Below are positions 33,781 through 42,019 of a stretch of 64,000 nt of DNA, piece after piece. Position numbers and translations under genes: made by a program. The notes under the pieces are model-generated. The model saw only the letters and a list, made by a program, of their open reading frames with translations, had not been told where the DNA came from and searched no databases. Positions within the stretch are counted from its first letter, which is position 1. Each line of letters opens with the position of its first letter. Source of the stretch: Thermogemmatispora carboxidivorans (lineage in GTDB: Bacteria > Chloroflexota > Ktedonobacteria > Ktedonobacterales > Ktedonobacteraceae); NCBI RefSeq assembly GCF_000702505.1, contig NZ_JNIM01000001.1, forward strand, positions 5,494,327 to 5,558,326, written 5' to 3'.

Positions 33781-34149
33781 ATGAAGAACATGAACAAAAA
33801 GTCGACGACTCTGGGCGCTGCCGCCCTTCGCTCTCTACTCAGCCTCGCCTTGTTGCTGACGCTGCTGATTGCGACGCTGACCCTGACAGCTTGTGCCGGG
33901 CGTGCTCAGCACTCGCAGGATCAGACTGCTCCGGCCAGCTCGCAGAGCCAATCGCTACCGGCAAGCACGAGCAATCAGAGCAGCGCCACGCCATCACTAT
34001 CACCATCAACATCAGCAGGAAGTGGCAGTCCAGCGCAGCAGGTGCAGTCGATCGACCAACAGGTTCAGGGAACACTGCCCTCTCTGGACCAGACCCAGAA
34101 CGACGCTAACTCTAGCGATCAGGGCCAGGATAACGCTCCTCTCCCTTAA
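33781..34149 (+). CDS. Small Ser/Gln-rich lipoprotein
   Basis: 122 residues. A basic N-terminus, a hydrophobic helix (LLSLALLLTLLIATLTL) and a lipobox LTAC with Cys38 mark it as a lipoprotein processed by signal peptidase II. The rest is Ser/Gln/Thr/Ala-rich, low-complexity and probably extended outside the membrane. Function unknown. The ATG at 33781 follows GAGAAAAGGCG; a second ATG at 33790 is possible. A secreted helical protein follows on the same strand. Confidence 0.75.
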   Translation: MKNMNKKSTTLGAAALRSLLSLALLLTLLIATLTLTACAGRAQHSQDQTAPASSQSQSLPASTSNQSSATPSLSPSTSAGSGSPAQQVQSIDQQVQGTLPSLDQTQNDANSSDQGQDNAPLP

Positions 34150-34280
34150 GCTGCAGAGGGACGGGGACGCGGCTGCCAGATTCGCAGCGTCTCGCCAACA
34201 ATCAGACAATGCCCTAACCATGCATCTGTAGTATACATTCACACAAGCAGGAATAAGCGTAGAAGGCTAAGGAGATGATG

Positions 34281-35042
34281 ATGAAACTCTTCAAGGGGCT
34301 AAAGCGACCTGCTCAGCTCACCCTTTTGGCTCTGGTTAACCTCATGCTGGCGGGCCTGGTGGCCTACCTGGCGCTGCCGGCCATTGCTCAGGCGGCGCCG
34401 GCCTCCGGCGGCCAGTGTGCCCGCAACGATGTTCAATGCGTCATCAACGTTGGGAACCAGCTCATCGCGGCGCGCCTGAATGCCTTGAATACCCTCAGCA
34501 GTCGAGTGACGCAGCAGCAGCAGGCTGGCCACATCACTGCCGATGCTGCCAGCGCTCTCCAGGCTGACATTGCCACCAACCAAAACGGTCTGAGGTCGCT
34601 GCAGAGCAAGCTCGATGCTGAGACCTCGGCCCAGGCTGCCCGCCAGGATGTCAAGAACATCTTCTGGCAGTTCCGCATCTATGCGGTTGTCCTGCCACGT
34701 GACTATCAGCAGCTCCACTTTGATATCGAGCAGCGGCTGGCCAATAAGATGGAGTCAGCCAAGGCTTCCATTGAGAAGGCCATCGCAGCCGCTCCTGCCA
34801 GCAAACAGGCTCAGCTGCAGAGCCTCTACAACGACTTCAAGGCCCAGCTTGCAACGGCGGAAGCTCAGTTTGACACCGTGCAGAGCGCTCTCCCTACGCT
34901 GACCCCAGAGAACTATAATCAGAACCGCACCACCTACGCCAGCAACCTCGCGAAGGTGCACAGCGCCGAGAAAACAGCCCATACAGCCTTGCATCAGGCC
35001 GCTAGCGATCTCCATCAGATTGCCCAACTGCTGAAGAACTAG
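34281..35042 (+). CDS. Secreted helical (coiled-coil) protein
   Basis: 253 residues from the third of three consecutive ATGs (34275, 34278, 34281); AAGGAG at 34269-34274 abuts the first and is correctly spaced only for the third. Sec signal peptide with cleavage near AQA-AP (residues 36-39). The mature protein is alpha-helical and Gln/Ala-rich, with heptad-like stretches (IATNQNGLRSLQSKLDAETS and EKTAHTALHQAASDLHQIAQ). Two Cys lie close together (CARNDVQC) just after the cleavage site and may form a disulfide. Function unknown. Confidence 0.7.
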   Translation: MKLFKGLKRPAQLTLLALVNLMLAGLVAYLALPAIAQAAPASGGQCARNDVQCVINVGNQLIAARLNALNTLSSRVTQQQQAGHITADAASALQADIATNQNGLRSLQSKLDAETSAQAARQDVKNIFWQFRIYAVVLPRDYQQLHFDIEQRLANKMESAKASIEKAIAAAPASKQAQLQSLYNDFKAQLATAEAQFDTVQSALPTLTPENYNQNRTTYASNLAKVHSAEKTAHTALHQAASDLHQIAQLLKN

Positions 35043-35084
35043 CCTCCTTGAAACAACGTGTGGGAACAGGGTCCATAGCAGCAG

Positions 35085-35113
35085 AAGGCGAAGAGGTTCA
35101 CCCTCTTCGCCTT
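35085..35113 (+). terminator. Terminator after the secreted helical protein
   Basis: 12-bp perfect arms AAGGCGAAGAGG (35085-35096) and CCTCTTCGCCTT (35102-35113) with a 5-nt loop, followed by TCTTGC. Confidence 0.8.
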
Positions 35114-35198
35114 TCTTGCACTTCTGGGAGCTTCGGACCTGGCGGTTGCGGTCGGTGGAAGGGGGAACGCTGGCTATCCTGCCCGTAGATCCGGTCCA

Positions 35199-36002
35199 CT
35201 AGCGTTCCCGCTGGCGATAGCCATTGCGCAGGCGATCATAGGCGATGCGCAGACCTTCCAGTGGGAGAAACTGGTTAACGTATTGGATCTCGGGGATGAG
35301 CGGAGCCATAAAATTAGCCAGGCCACCGTGGGCGATGATCTTAACCTGGCCCTGATCGGGCACTTCGGGGATCTCGGCGCGCAAGCGATGGAGCAGTCCC
35401 TGGACGAGGCCGACATGGCCGTAGATGATACCAGATTGCATGTTCTCCGTCGTGTTCTTGCCCAGAGCCGAACGCGGCGGAGTCAGCTCGACTCGGAAGA
35501 GGCGCGCAGCGGCGCTGCTAAGAGCCTCGGCGGAGATCATTAGCCCTGGGGCAATGGCGCCGCCGAGAAAGTCACCCTGGGCCGAAATCACGTCGAAGGT
35601 GGCCGCTGTACTGAAAGAGATCACTATGGCTGGGCCGCCGTATAGCTCGTGAGCGGCAATGGCCGTTACAATGCGGTCAGAGCCAACTTCCCACGGGTTA
35701 TCGACGAGCAGACGCAGGCCTAGATTCAGGGTGTGATCGACAATAATAGCTTCCTGATGAAAATAGTGCTGGACCAGTTCCTGGAAGACCGGCGTCAACG
35801 GTGGCACGACGCACGAGAAAATAACAGCATGGACATCGCCGAACGTGTGTCCGCTATGGTTCATGAGCGTGCCCAACAGCATCGCGTACTCGTCAGCAGT
35901 ACGCTGGCGCACGGTGGAGACGGTCCAGTGATGTTTGAGGGCCTCACTGTTGTAGAGGCCAAACTTGATATTGGTGTTGCTGATGTCAATAGCCAGCAGC
36001 AT
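35199..36002 (-). CDS. coaX: Type III pantothenate kinase CoaX
   Basis: First step of CoA synthesis from pantothenate; type III enzymes need ATP and a monovalent cation. It is 267 residues. N-terminal phosphate loop LLAIDISNTNIKFGLY, catalytic Asp in NPWEVGSDRIV, the ISFSTAATFDV block (normally GTATTFD, here S-T-A-A-T-F-D), GGAIAPGLMIS and AHGGLANF near the C-terminus. AGGAG stands 8 nt before the ATG. It cooperates with panD at 16.4 kb at the pathway level. Confidence 0.93.
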   Translation of the reverse strand: MLLAIDISNTNIKFGLYNSEALKHHWTVSTVRQRTADEYAMLLGTLMNHSGHTFGDVHAVIFSCVVPPLTPVFQELVQHYFHQEAIIVDHTLNLGLRLLVDNPWEVGSDRIVTAIAAHELYGGPAIVISFSTAATFDVISAQGDFLGGAIAPGLMISAEALSSAAARLFRVELTPPRSALGKNTTENMQSGIIYGHVGLVQGLLHRLRAEIPEVPDQGQVKIIAHGGLANFMAPLIPEIQYVNQFLPLEGLRIAYDRLRNGYRQRER

Positions 36003-36116
36003 AGGGCACTCCTATCGGCGGCCAAAGGATGGCGCGGAAAGGACAATAAGGAGGTGTATGCGCACGGCCCACGGGCAAGGCAAGAGAGAAGACAACTCGC
36101 TCGTCAGTCCGGCGGC

Positions 36117-36788
36117 TTAGGCGATCTGCTGCGCTCTGGTGGCGTATTGTTTCAACAAGGCAGCGATGAGAAAAGGATCGCCGTAGGCTGTATCCGTCGT
36201 GACAACGACCTCGGTGTTGGTGCGCGTGTCGATGAATGCGAGCGAGGTAGGGGCCCGGGAACTCATCACTTTGCGCCGTTCCTCTGGGGACTGGGTCATG
36301 CCACGCCCAAAGAGAAAGCCCACCATGTTTTCTCCGGCGCTGCCAAGCTGCCCAAGCTGGTTGGTGGGAGGCGTGCGATCCGGCCTGGCACGGCCTCTGG
36401 CTGTTACATAACGGACGTTGATCAGGGGAACGTGGACGACCTTGCTCCCCGCTTGCTGCACAAAGTCCTCGGGTGTGATGACGATCAGATAGTCCTGCGC
36501 TCTCATGAGGCGGCGTGTGTCGCTGATCAGGCACCAGATGCTACCCAGACCGATAAAGAGGAGGACACCAAGTAAAAGCGTGCTGATAATTGCCCCGAAG
36601 GCACTGTGGTAGTTTTCGGGTACCATGACCGGAAAGAATGCTGCGAATAGGATGAGACCCAGAGCCGCCCCAAAGAGCCAGCCGATGATCGAGATGATCA
36701 CTCTGCCGCGCTGCAACGGCAGCACAATCCAGCCATCGGGCTTGTCTTCCCCCGCTCTGGCGCGAGTCAATATTTCGGATGCTTCCAT
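36117..36788 (-). CDS. Membrane protein of unknown function (two TM helices plus soluble tail)
   Basis: 223 residues from the ATG at 36788, preceded by GGGAGG 9 nt upstream (the frame from 36872 lacks this). Two hydrophobic helices (VIISIIGWLFGAALGLILFAAF and AIISTLLLGVLLFIGLGSI) lie at about 30-90. They are followed by a cytoplasmic tail with the strand pattern YLIVITPEDFVQQ, VVHVPLINVRYVTARG, which resembles a bacterial PH-like domain, then FIDTRTNTEVVVTTD. No family is named. It lies 114 nt upstream of coaX on the same strand. Confidence 0.65.
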   Translation of the reverse strand: MEASEILTRARAGEDKPDGWIVLPLQRGRVIISIIGWLFGAALGLILFAAFFPVMVPENYHSAFGAIISTLLLGVLLFIGLGSIWCLISDTRRLMRAQDYLIVITPEDFVQQAGSKVVHVPLINVRYVTARGRARPDRTPPTNQLGQLGSAGENMVGFLFGRGMTQSPEERRKVMSSRAPTSLAFIDTRTNTEVVVTTDTAYGDPFLIAALLKQYATRAQQIA

Positions 36789-37132
36789 GACCAGGAACCT
36801 CCCATAGGTGTGAGGACGTGTCCGCTCCCTTGCCGCCGCGCTACGCCTGGCCGTCTCGCCCGCCGCGCGCACCAGGTAGGACTAGCCGCCTGCCTGTCTC
36901 CCTCAATTATAGCAAAATCAGGGCCACTGCGCAGAAGGTTTCTGCTCGCTCTCCGCTCAGAGCTGGCCTGGCCAGCATTTGGCCCTCGTAGGCAGGCATG
37001 ATATAATGCTGCTGAACCTGTGATCTCCTCTTCTCTCCTCTCTCCGATCCAGCCTGCGCTTCCAAATAAGGCAGCAGAGGACCAGGAGGCGCGAGAGGCA
37101 AGGAATGAGTTGCGGGAAAAGAGACGCTACCG
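36789..37132. other. Divergent spacer membrane protein / ImmA-UvrD fusion
   Basis: 344 nt. It carries a minus-strand TATAAT (ATTATA at 36905-36910) for the membrane protein and a good plus-strand promoter at 36979-37007 for the helicase. Confidence 0.5.
36979..37007 (+). promoter_or_regulatory. Promoter of the ImmA-UvrD fusion gene
   Basis: TTGGCC (36979-36984), 17-bp spacer ending TGA, TATAAT (37002-37007): a -35 plus an extended consensus -10. Confidence 0.65.
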
Positions 37133-40100
37133 ATGGAGCAAGAGACCCGCGCACTGGCCACGCTGGCCGCTCGCTATGTGCGCCAGCGCTATCGCTACGA
37201 CAGGTCGTTGTGGGAGGCCGAGGCCCTGCCGCTCGATGAGCTGCTCACCTGGCTGGGACTGGAGGTCGCCACCTTTCACCCTGCTGATCACCCTCCAGGT
37301 ACCTATGGCTATCTGGAGCCGGGCGACAATTTGATCTGGATCTGCCGCAACCTGCCTGAGCCGCAGCGGCGTTTTACGCTCGCGCATGAACTTGGCCATG
37401 TCATCCTCCATCGCCCTTTGACAGAGACGATGCGTCTCCTGCTGCCCGAGCTGGAAGAGACCCTGGGGCCTCTAACGAGCACGCTGGCGGAGTTTGCTGA
37501 GGAGGAGCAAGGCCAGGCTGAACTCTGCGGCGAAGGCGAGATTCGTGAAGAGATCGGGGCCCTGGCTGAGGAGGGGCGCGTCGAGGAGCTACTCGGCCCT
37601 GGTCAGTCCTATAGTCCCCGCAGCCAGCGCGAGCTGGCGGCCAATCTCTTCGCTGCCGAGCTGTTGATGCCCCTGGAGACAGTGCGCTCGCTCTATGTAG
37701 AGCAGGGTCTCCCGCCGGCCTCCCTGGCGAACCGCTTTGGGGTCTCGCAGGCGGCCATGCTTAACCGCCTGACCGGGCTTCTCAAAGAATATCCTTCTGT
37801 CATGGAGTCACGAGGAGAGCCAGAGCAACAACCGGCAGGGCAGTCGCTGCGGCGTCTTGAGCCTGCTTTTGCATCTGCGTCAGCCGCGAAGGGCGCGGGC
37901 CGATCTTACGATGCGTTTCAGCAGGCGGCCATTGCTGCGGCGACACCAGCCCTGGTGATCGCCGGGCCAGGCAGCGGCAAAACCAGCACTCTTATCGGGC
38001 GCGCCGAGTATCTGATCCGCTCCTGCGGCGTCGCGCCGCGCTCAATTCTGGCCCTCACCTTTTCGCGCAAGGCCGCTGAGGAAATGCAGGAGCGTCTAGG
38101 GCAGGCTCTGAGGACCTCGGCGGGACCGAAGTCCGCCGCCTGGGAGCTGCCGACGGTCAGCACCTTTCACGCCTTCTGCGCCGAGTTTCTGCGCCAGTAT
38201 AGCGAGCTGGCTGGCCTTCGTCCTGACTTTACGCTGGTTGACGACGCCGAAGGGTATTTCTTGCTGCGCAGCCTGGCGCCTCGTCTCCCCCTCTATTATT
38301 ACCATCATCTGACACAGCCTACCCTCTATTTCCCTGACATGCTCAAGGCCATCTCGCGCGCCAAGGATGAGTTGGTGACTCCTGAGCGCTATCGTCAGCT
38401 GGCCGAGCAGATGCTGGAGCAGGCCCAGACGGTCGAGGAACGTGAGCGAGCCGAGCGTGCTCGCGAAATTGCCTCCATCTATGCTCTTTATCAGGAGGAG
38501 CTAGAGCGGCGTGGTGACATCGATTTCGGCGGTCTGATCATGTTGACAGTCCAGCTCCTCGAACGCTACAGCGATCTCCTGCAGCAGCTGCAGCAGCGCT
38601 ACCAGCACATCCTTGTCGATGAATTTCAGGATATCAACCGGGCCAGCGGCGTTCTCCTGCGGCTGTTAGCAGGAGAGGCGCGCCGCGTCTGGGTTGTGGG
38701 CGATGCGAATCAGGCCATTTACGGCTTCCGCGGAGCTTCCCCGGCCAACATCGCCCGCTTCCGCGAAGATTATCCGGGGGCCGTCGTTCTCTCGCTGAGC
38801 CGCAACTATCGCTCGCGCCCCGATATTGTCGCGCTGGCCGAAACCTTTCGTCTTCAGCGCCTGGAGGCTGGACAACACAGCGAAGAGGCAGCGCTGCGGC
38901 GCAACGAAGCGGTGCGCTCCTCTCCATCAGAACCGTATGTGACGCTGGCGGTCGCGGAAGATGAAGCTGCCGAGCTGGCGGGCCTAGTCGCTGATCTGCA
39001 GGAGCGCGCTCGCCGGGGCTATCGCTATCGTGACCTGGTCGTGCTCTGTCGCACGCGCGCTCAGGCCCGGCGCATCTCGCAAGCCCTGGCGGCAGCGAGC
39101 CTGCCTGTCATCGAGAGCGGGGGCACTTTGGAACAGGAGCACGTCAAAGATGCTCTGTCCCCACTCGTGTTGCTGGCGGGGCCGGACGGTATGGGGCTGC
39201 TCCGCGCGGCGCGTTGGCCGGAGTACTCCCTGCGCCAGGCCGATATTGAGGCCCTGCTGTTGGCGGCGCGCGAGCAGCAGGTTGCCCCGGGTCTGCTCGT
39301 GCTGCGTGGCGACATTCCTGAGACGCTGAGCGAAGGCGGGCGCCAGTCACTGCGCCTGCTCAGCGAGCTCCTGCAACGCCTGGCTACGGCTCCCGACATC
39401 TGGTCTCTACTCGCTCAGTATCTCCTCATCGAAACAGATCAAGTGCGTCGCCTTCTGGCTCGCGATGACGCCCAGGCGCGGGCCATCCTGGCCGACTATG
39501 CCCTCTTGCTCCAGTTGGCGCGGCGTTTCGACCTGCAGCAACAGCGTCAGCAGCGTGAAGAATCCTCGCCAGCCGAAGGCCAGCCTGCCAGTGCGGCTCA
39601 GGCCAGCCCTCTCTATGAGCAGGCCCGCAGCTTCCTGGAATATTTGCGCGTCCTTTTCATGCTGCGTCAGGACAGCAGCACGCGCCAGCAGAGTCTTGAG
39701 GAGAGCCAGGGCGGCGAGGCCGATGTCGTGCGAGTGATGACCGTCCATGCCAGCAAAGGGCTGGAATTTCCTGTCATCTATTTGCCCGGGCTGAATCAGC
39801 AGCGCTTTCCCGCCACCCGACGCCACAATCCGGTACCGCCACCCGACGGCATGCTCTCCCTGGAGAGCGATGAGGCCACCCTGCACGAGATTGGCGAAGC
39901 CTGCCTCTTCTATGTCGGTATTACACGCGCCCGCGACCATCTCGTGCTGAGCTATAGTCGTCGTCCAGGCAAGCGCATGGCCAAGCCCTCAGTCTTTTTG
40001 GAGCCACTGCTGGCTGGTCTGCCATCGGAACGCCTCGTCAGCACGGAATGGCGCAGACAACAGGACGGGTCAGCAGCTACTGGCGCGGAAGAGAAGCACG

Positions 40101-40915
40101 AGGAGCCTGGGTCTGCCTGGCTGAACCGGCCCCACGAAGAATTTATCCGCGCCATGCAGCCGGAGATACTCAATGCCCCGGCCATCGAATGCTATCAGCA
40201 ATGCCCGCGTAAGTATCTCTACAGCTACATCTATCGTTTCCAGCCTCTTCAAGAAGGCTATTCCCTCTTTGTGCAGGCCACGCGCAAGACGCTAGAGGCG
40301 CTCTATGAGTGGGTCGGGCGGGCCCGTCGAGCCAGGGCTGGAGGGGAACAGCTGTCAGCAGCCCTGCCAACGCGCGAAGAGGTGCATGAACTCTATGGCC
40401 GGCACTGGCGCGAGCTTGGCGGCCACGAATCCCCTTTTGCCTCGCTGTACGAACGACATGGACGCGAGGTAGCCGAGCAGCTTCACCACAAACTGCTGGA
40501 GAGTGCCGAGACCCAGCACTGGCAGCTCTGGCGTGGCTTCACTATTGAGATCGCTGGCCAAACCATTCGCGTCGATGTCGATCGCGTCGAAATGCCACGG
40601 CAGCCAGAGCAGACGGTGCGCTTTGTACGCACGCGCTTTGGCCGACGCAAGCAAGAGCCGGAGCCTGACACGCGCGAGCTGCTCTACATGCGCGCTTACC
40701 GTGAACACTATCCTGGACAGGAGGCCGAGCTCCACTGCGACAACCTGACCACGGGCGAGGTCAAGGCCGTGAAACTCGGGCAACGACGCGAGCAGAGCCT
40801 CTACGCCAGGCTGGTCGAGAGCCTGGAGCGGCTCAAAGAGCACGAGTATCCCGCGGCCCCCACTGACCCGGGACGCTGTCCCACCTGCCCCTTCTTTCTT
40901 ATCTGCCCGGCCTGA
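37133..40915 (+). CDS. ImmA/IrrE metallopeptidase - UvrD-type helicase - degenerate PD-(D/E)XK / Fe-S fusion
   Basis: 1260 residues. Residues about 1-230 form an ImmA/IrrE (DUF955) zinc peptidase with H85-E-L-G-H89 in FTLAHELGHVILHR and a later NLFAAELLMP block. About 260-960 is a superfamily 1A helicase: AGPGSGKTST, LTFSRKAAEEMQER, LVDEFQDIN, GDANQAIYGFRG, VMTVHASKGLEFPVIYLPGL, YVGITRARDHLVL. The C-terminal ~240 residues look like the RecB/AddB/Cas4-type nuclease fold with four Fe-S cysteines: C1024 (CPRKYLY) and C1249, C1252, C1258 (CPTCPFFLIC). The expected D-x-K nuclease core is replaced by VRFVRTRFGR, so cleavage may be lost. Weak ribosome site; the frame is closed just upstream. Probably DNA repair or defence. 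Confidence 0.88.
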   Translation: MEQETRALATLAARYVRQRYRYDRSLWEAEALPLDELLTWLGLEVATFHPADHPPGTYGYLEPGDNLIWICRNLPEPQRRFTLAHELGHVILHRPLTETMRLLLPELEETLGPLTSTLAEFAEEEQGQAELCGEGEIREEIGALAEEGRVEELLGPGQSYSPRSQRELAANLFAAELLMPLETVRSLYVEQGLPPASLANRFGVSQAAMLNRLTGLLKEYPSVMESRGEPEQQPAGQSLRRLEPAFASASAAKGAGRSYDAFQQAAIAAATPALVIAGPGSGKTSTLIGRAEYLIRSCGVAPRSILALTFSRKAAEEMQERLGQALRTSAGPKSAAWELPTVSTFHAFCAEFLRQYSELAGLRPDFTLVDDAEGYFLLRSLAPRLPLYYYHHLTQPTLYFPDMLKAISRAKDELVTPERYRQLAEQMLEQAQTVEERERAERAREIASIYALYQEELERRGDIDFGGLIMLTVQLLERYSDLLQQLQQRYQHILVDEFQDINRASGVLLRLLAGEARRVWVVGDANQAIYGFRGASPANIARFREDYPGAVVLSLSRNYRSRPDIVALAETFRLQRLEAGQHSEEAALRRNEAVRSSPSEPYVTLAVAEDEAAELAGLVADLQERARRGYRYRDLVVLCRTRAQARRISQALAAASLPVIESGGTLEQEHVKDALSPLVLLAGPDGMGLLRAARWPEYSLRQADIEALLLAAREQQVAPGLLVLRGDIPETLSEGGRQSLRLLSELLQRLATAPDIWSLLAQYLLIETDQVRRLLARDDAQARAILADYALLLQLARRFDLQQQRQQREESSPAEGQPASAAQASPLYEQARSFLEYLRVLFMLRQDSSTRQQSLEESQGGEADVVRVMTVHASKGLEFPVIYLPGLNQQRFPATRRHNPVPPPDGMLSLESDEATLHEIGEACLFYVGITRARDHLVLSYSRRPGKRMAKPSVFLEPLLAGLPSERLVSTEWRRQQDGSAATGAEEKHEEPGSAWLNRPHEEFIRAMQPEILNAPAIECYQQCPRKYLYSYIYRFQPLQEGYSLFVQATRKTLEALYEWVGRARRARAGGEQLSAALPTREEVHELYGRHWRELGGHESPFASLYERHGREVAEQLHHKLLESAETQHWQLWRGFTIEIAGQTIRVDVDRVEMPRQPEQTVRFVRTRFGRRKQEPEPDTRELLYMRAYREHYPGQEAELHCDNLTTGEVKAVKLGQRREQSLYARLVESLERLKEHEYPAAPTDPGRCPTCPFFLICPA

Positions 40916-41031
40916 AGTCTTTCCTCCCGCCTCCCCTTGTCCGCCATAGCGGGCCTGGCCGAAGAGCCTGGGGCCTGGCCTGAGCCGCCAGAGCAGGAGG
41001 ACTGACTTGCCTCCTCTCGCCAGGCTTGGTA

Positions 41032-41040
41032 TGGTATAAT
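41032..41040 (+). promoter_or_regulatory. Extended -10 promoter of the HAS-barrel/herA transcript
   Basis: TGGTATAAT, identical to the cmk element. Transcription would begin near 41047 and run through a structured 180-nt leader. Confidence 0.6.
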
Positions 41041-41053
41041 GGCCGCCAGGTGA

Positions 41054-41160
41054 GACGGGCCAGCGCTGCCCGTCGCTTTCGAGAGGATGACCCTGTCTGG
41101 CTTGAACATTACTGAGAGCAAGAGATGCTCTTCAGGGGAAGGTAAAGCCAGGTCATTTTT
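41054..41160 (+). ncRNA. Structured leader RNA upstream of the HAS-barrel/herA genes, ending in a terminator-like stem
   Basis: Three stems are visible: GACGGGC/GCCCGTC (41054-41060/41068-41074); AGAGCA/TGCTCT (41115-41120/41126-41131); and a closing stem ATGACC + TGGCTT (41087-41092, 41098-41103) with AAGCCA + GGTCAT (41145-41156), which has a 5-nt left bulge and is followed by TTTTT (41156-41160). This is the layout of an attenuator or riboswitch-type leader, or of a short independent sRNA. No known class is recognised. Confidence 0.5.
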
Positions 41161-41230
41161 CGAGGGAGAGAAGTAGCAGGTACAATAGATACAGGGCGTG
41201 CTCCTCCATGCCCGCACACGAGGCATCGGC

Positions 41231-41926
41231 ATGTTTATAGGAAAGATCGTCAAATCCGACTCACACATCAATTACGTTTGTCAGATTTACGGACCGCGCG
41301 AGGTTGAAGTCGAGCCGGCGCCTGAAGACTACGCCTTCGGACGCTTTGTGCGCATTGCTGTGCGTGCACGCCAGGGCGATGATCCCGAGGCGGAGCTACA
41401 TCGCGTGCTGGGTATGAGTACAGAGCCAAGAACCTACGCTGTAGGCGTGATCTACGATACCATCCTGCTCAATCCAAGCTTTGGCTCCCTGGGACCGCGT
41501 CTCTCCAACGAAACCCAGGTTGAGCTATTCTCGCCGGACTACATTGCCGAGCGTGCTGTGCTGATCTATGTCATGGTGCTCGGTATGATGCAGGAGAGGA
41601 CCACCCCCGAAGGCCAGACAGAAGTCTTCTCTATTATGCATGGAGTCCCTCTGCTTTCGCTGGAGCTGGGGAGCGAGATTGAGACGATGGATGATGAGCA
41701 GGTGCGGGCGTTCCACTTCTTCTGCGACCCTGACAGGCCGGATGAGCCGCCCTATCTCCATATGGGCTATCTGCCTCACATCATCGCTCAGCGCAATAGC
41801 TTACTGCCGATGGTCGCGCTCTGCATTATTGATCAGCTTGAACGTCTCTTCCCTCAAAATCTCTCTCTACTATCGATTGTCAAACGAAACTTCGCCTGGC
41901 GCCTCAAAGTTGAAACCACTGGCTGA
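41231..41926 (+). CDS. HAS-barrel-type protein, partner of HerA
   Basis: 231 residues from the ATG at 41231. The N-terminus GKIVKSDSHINYVCQIYG...YAFGRFVRIAV has the strand pattern and 'D-S-H-x-x-Y' start of HAS-barrel domains found at the front of HerA-FtsK type ATPases. The rest has no named family. It ends 93 nt before herA, so the two are probably cotranscribed. NurA, the usual HerA nuclease partner, is not recognisable here; this protein might serve as an adaptor in its place. Confidence 0.6.
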   Translation: MFIGKIVKSDSHINYVCQIYGPREVEVEPAPEDYAFGRFVRIAVRARQGDDPEAELHRVLGMSTEPRTYAVGVIYDTILLNPSFGSLGPRLSNETQVELFSPDYIAERAVLIYVMVLGMMQERTTPEGQTEVFSIMHGVPLLSLELGSEIETMDDEQVRAFHFFCDPDRPDEPPYLHMGYLPHIIAQRNSLLPMVALCIIDQLERLFPQNLSLLSIVKRNFAWRLKVETTG

Positions 41927-42019
41927 ATGAGGGCTGCCGGAGCCGGGAGCAATGCAGGTCTGCCGTCTGCCGTGCAGTTCAGGACAGAACTCTCACAGAG
42001 AAGATGGAGTGAAGCGGCT

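Noticed and set aside
35733..36575. 280-residue plus-strand frame
   Set aside because: It spans coaX and the membrane-protein gene in antisense; both minus-strand genes have clear starts and domains.
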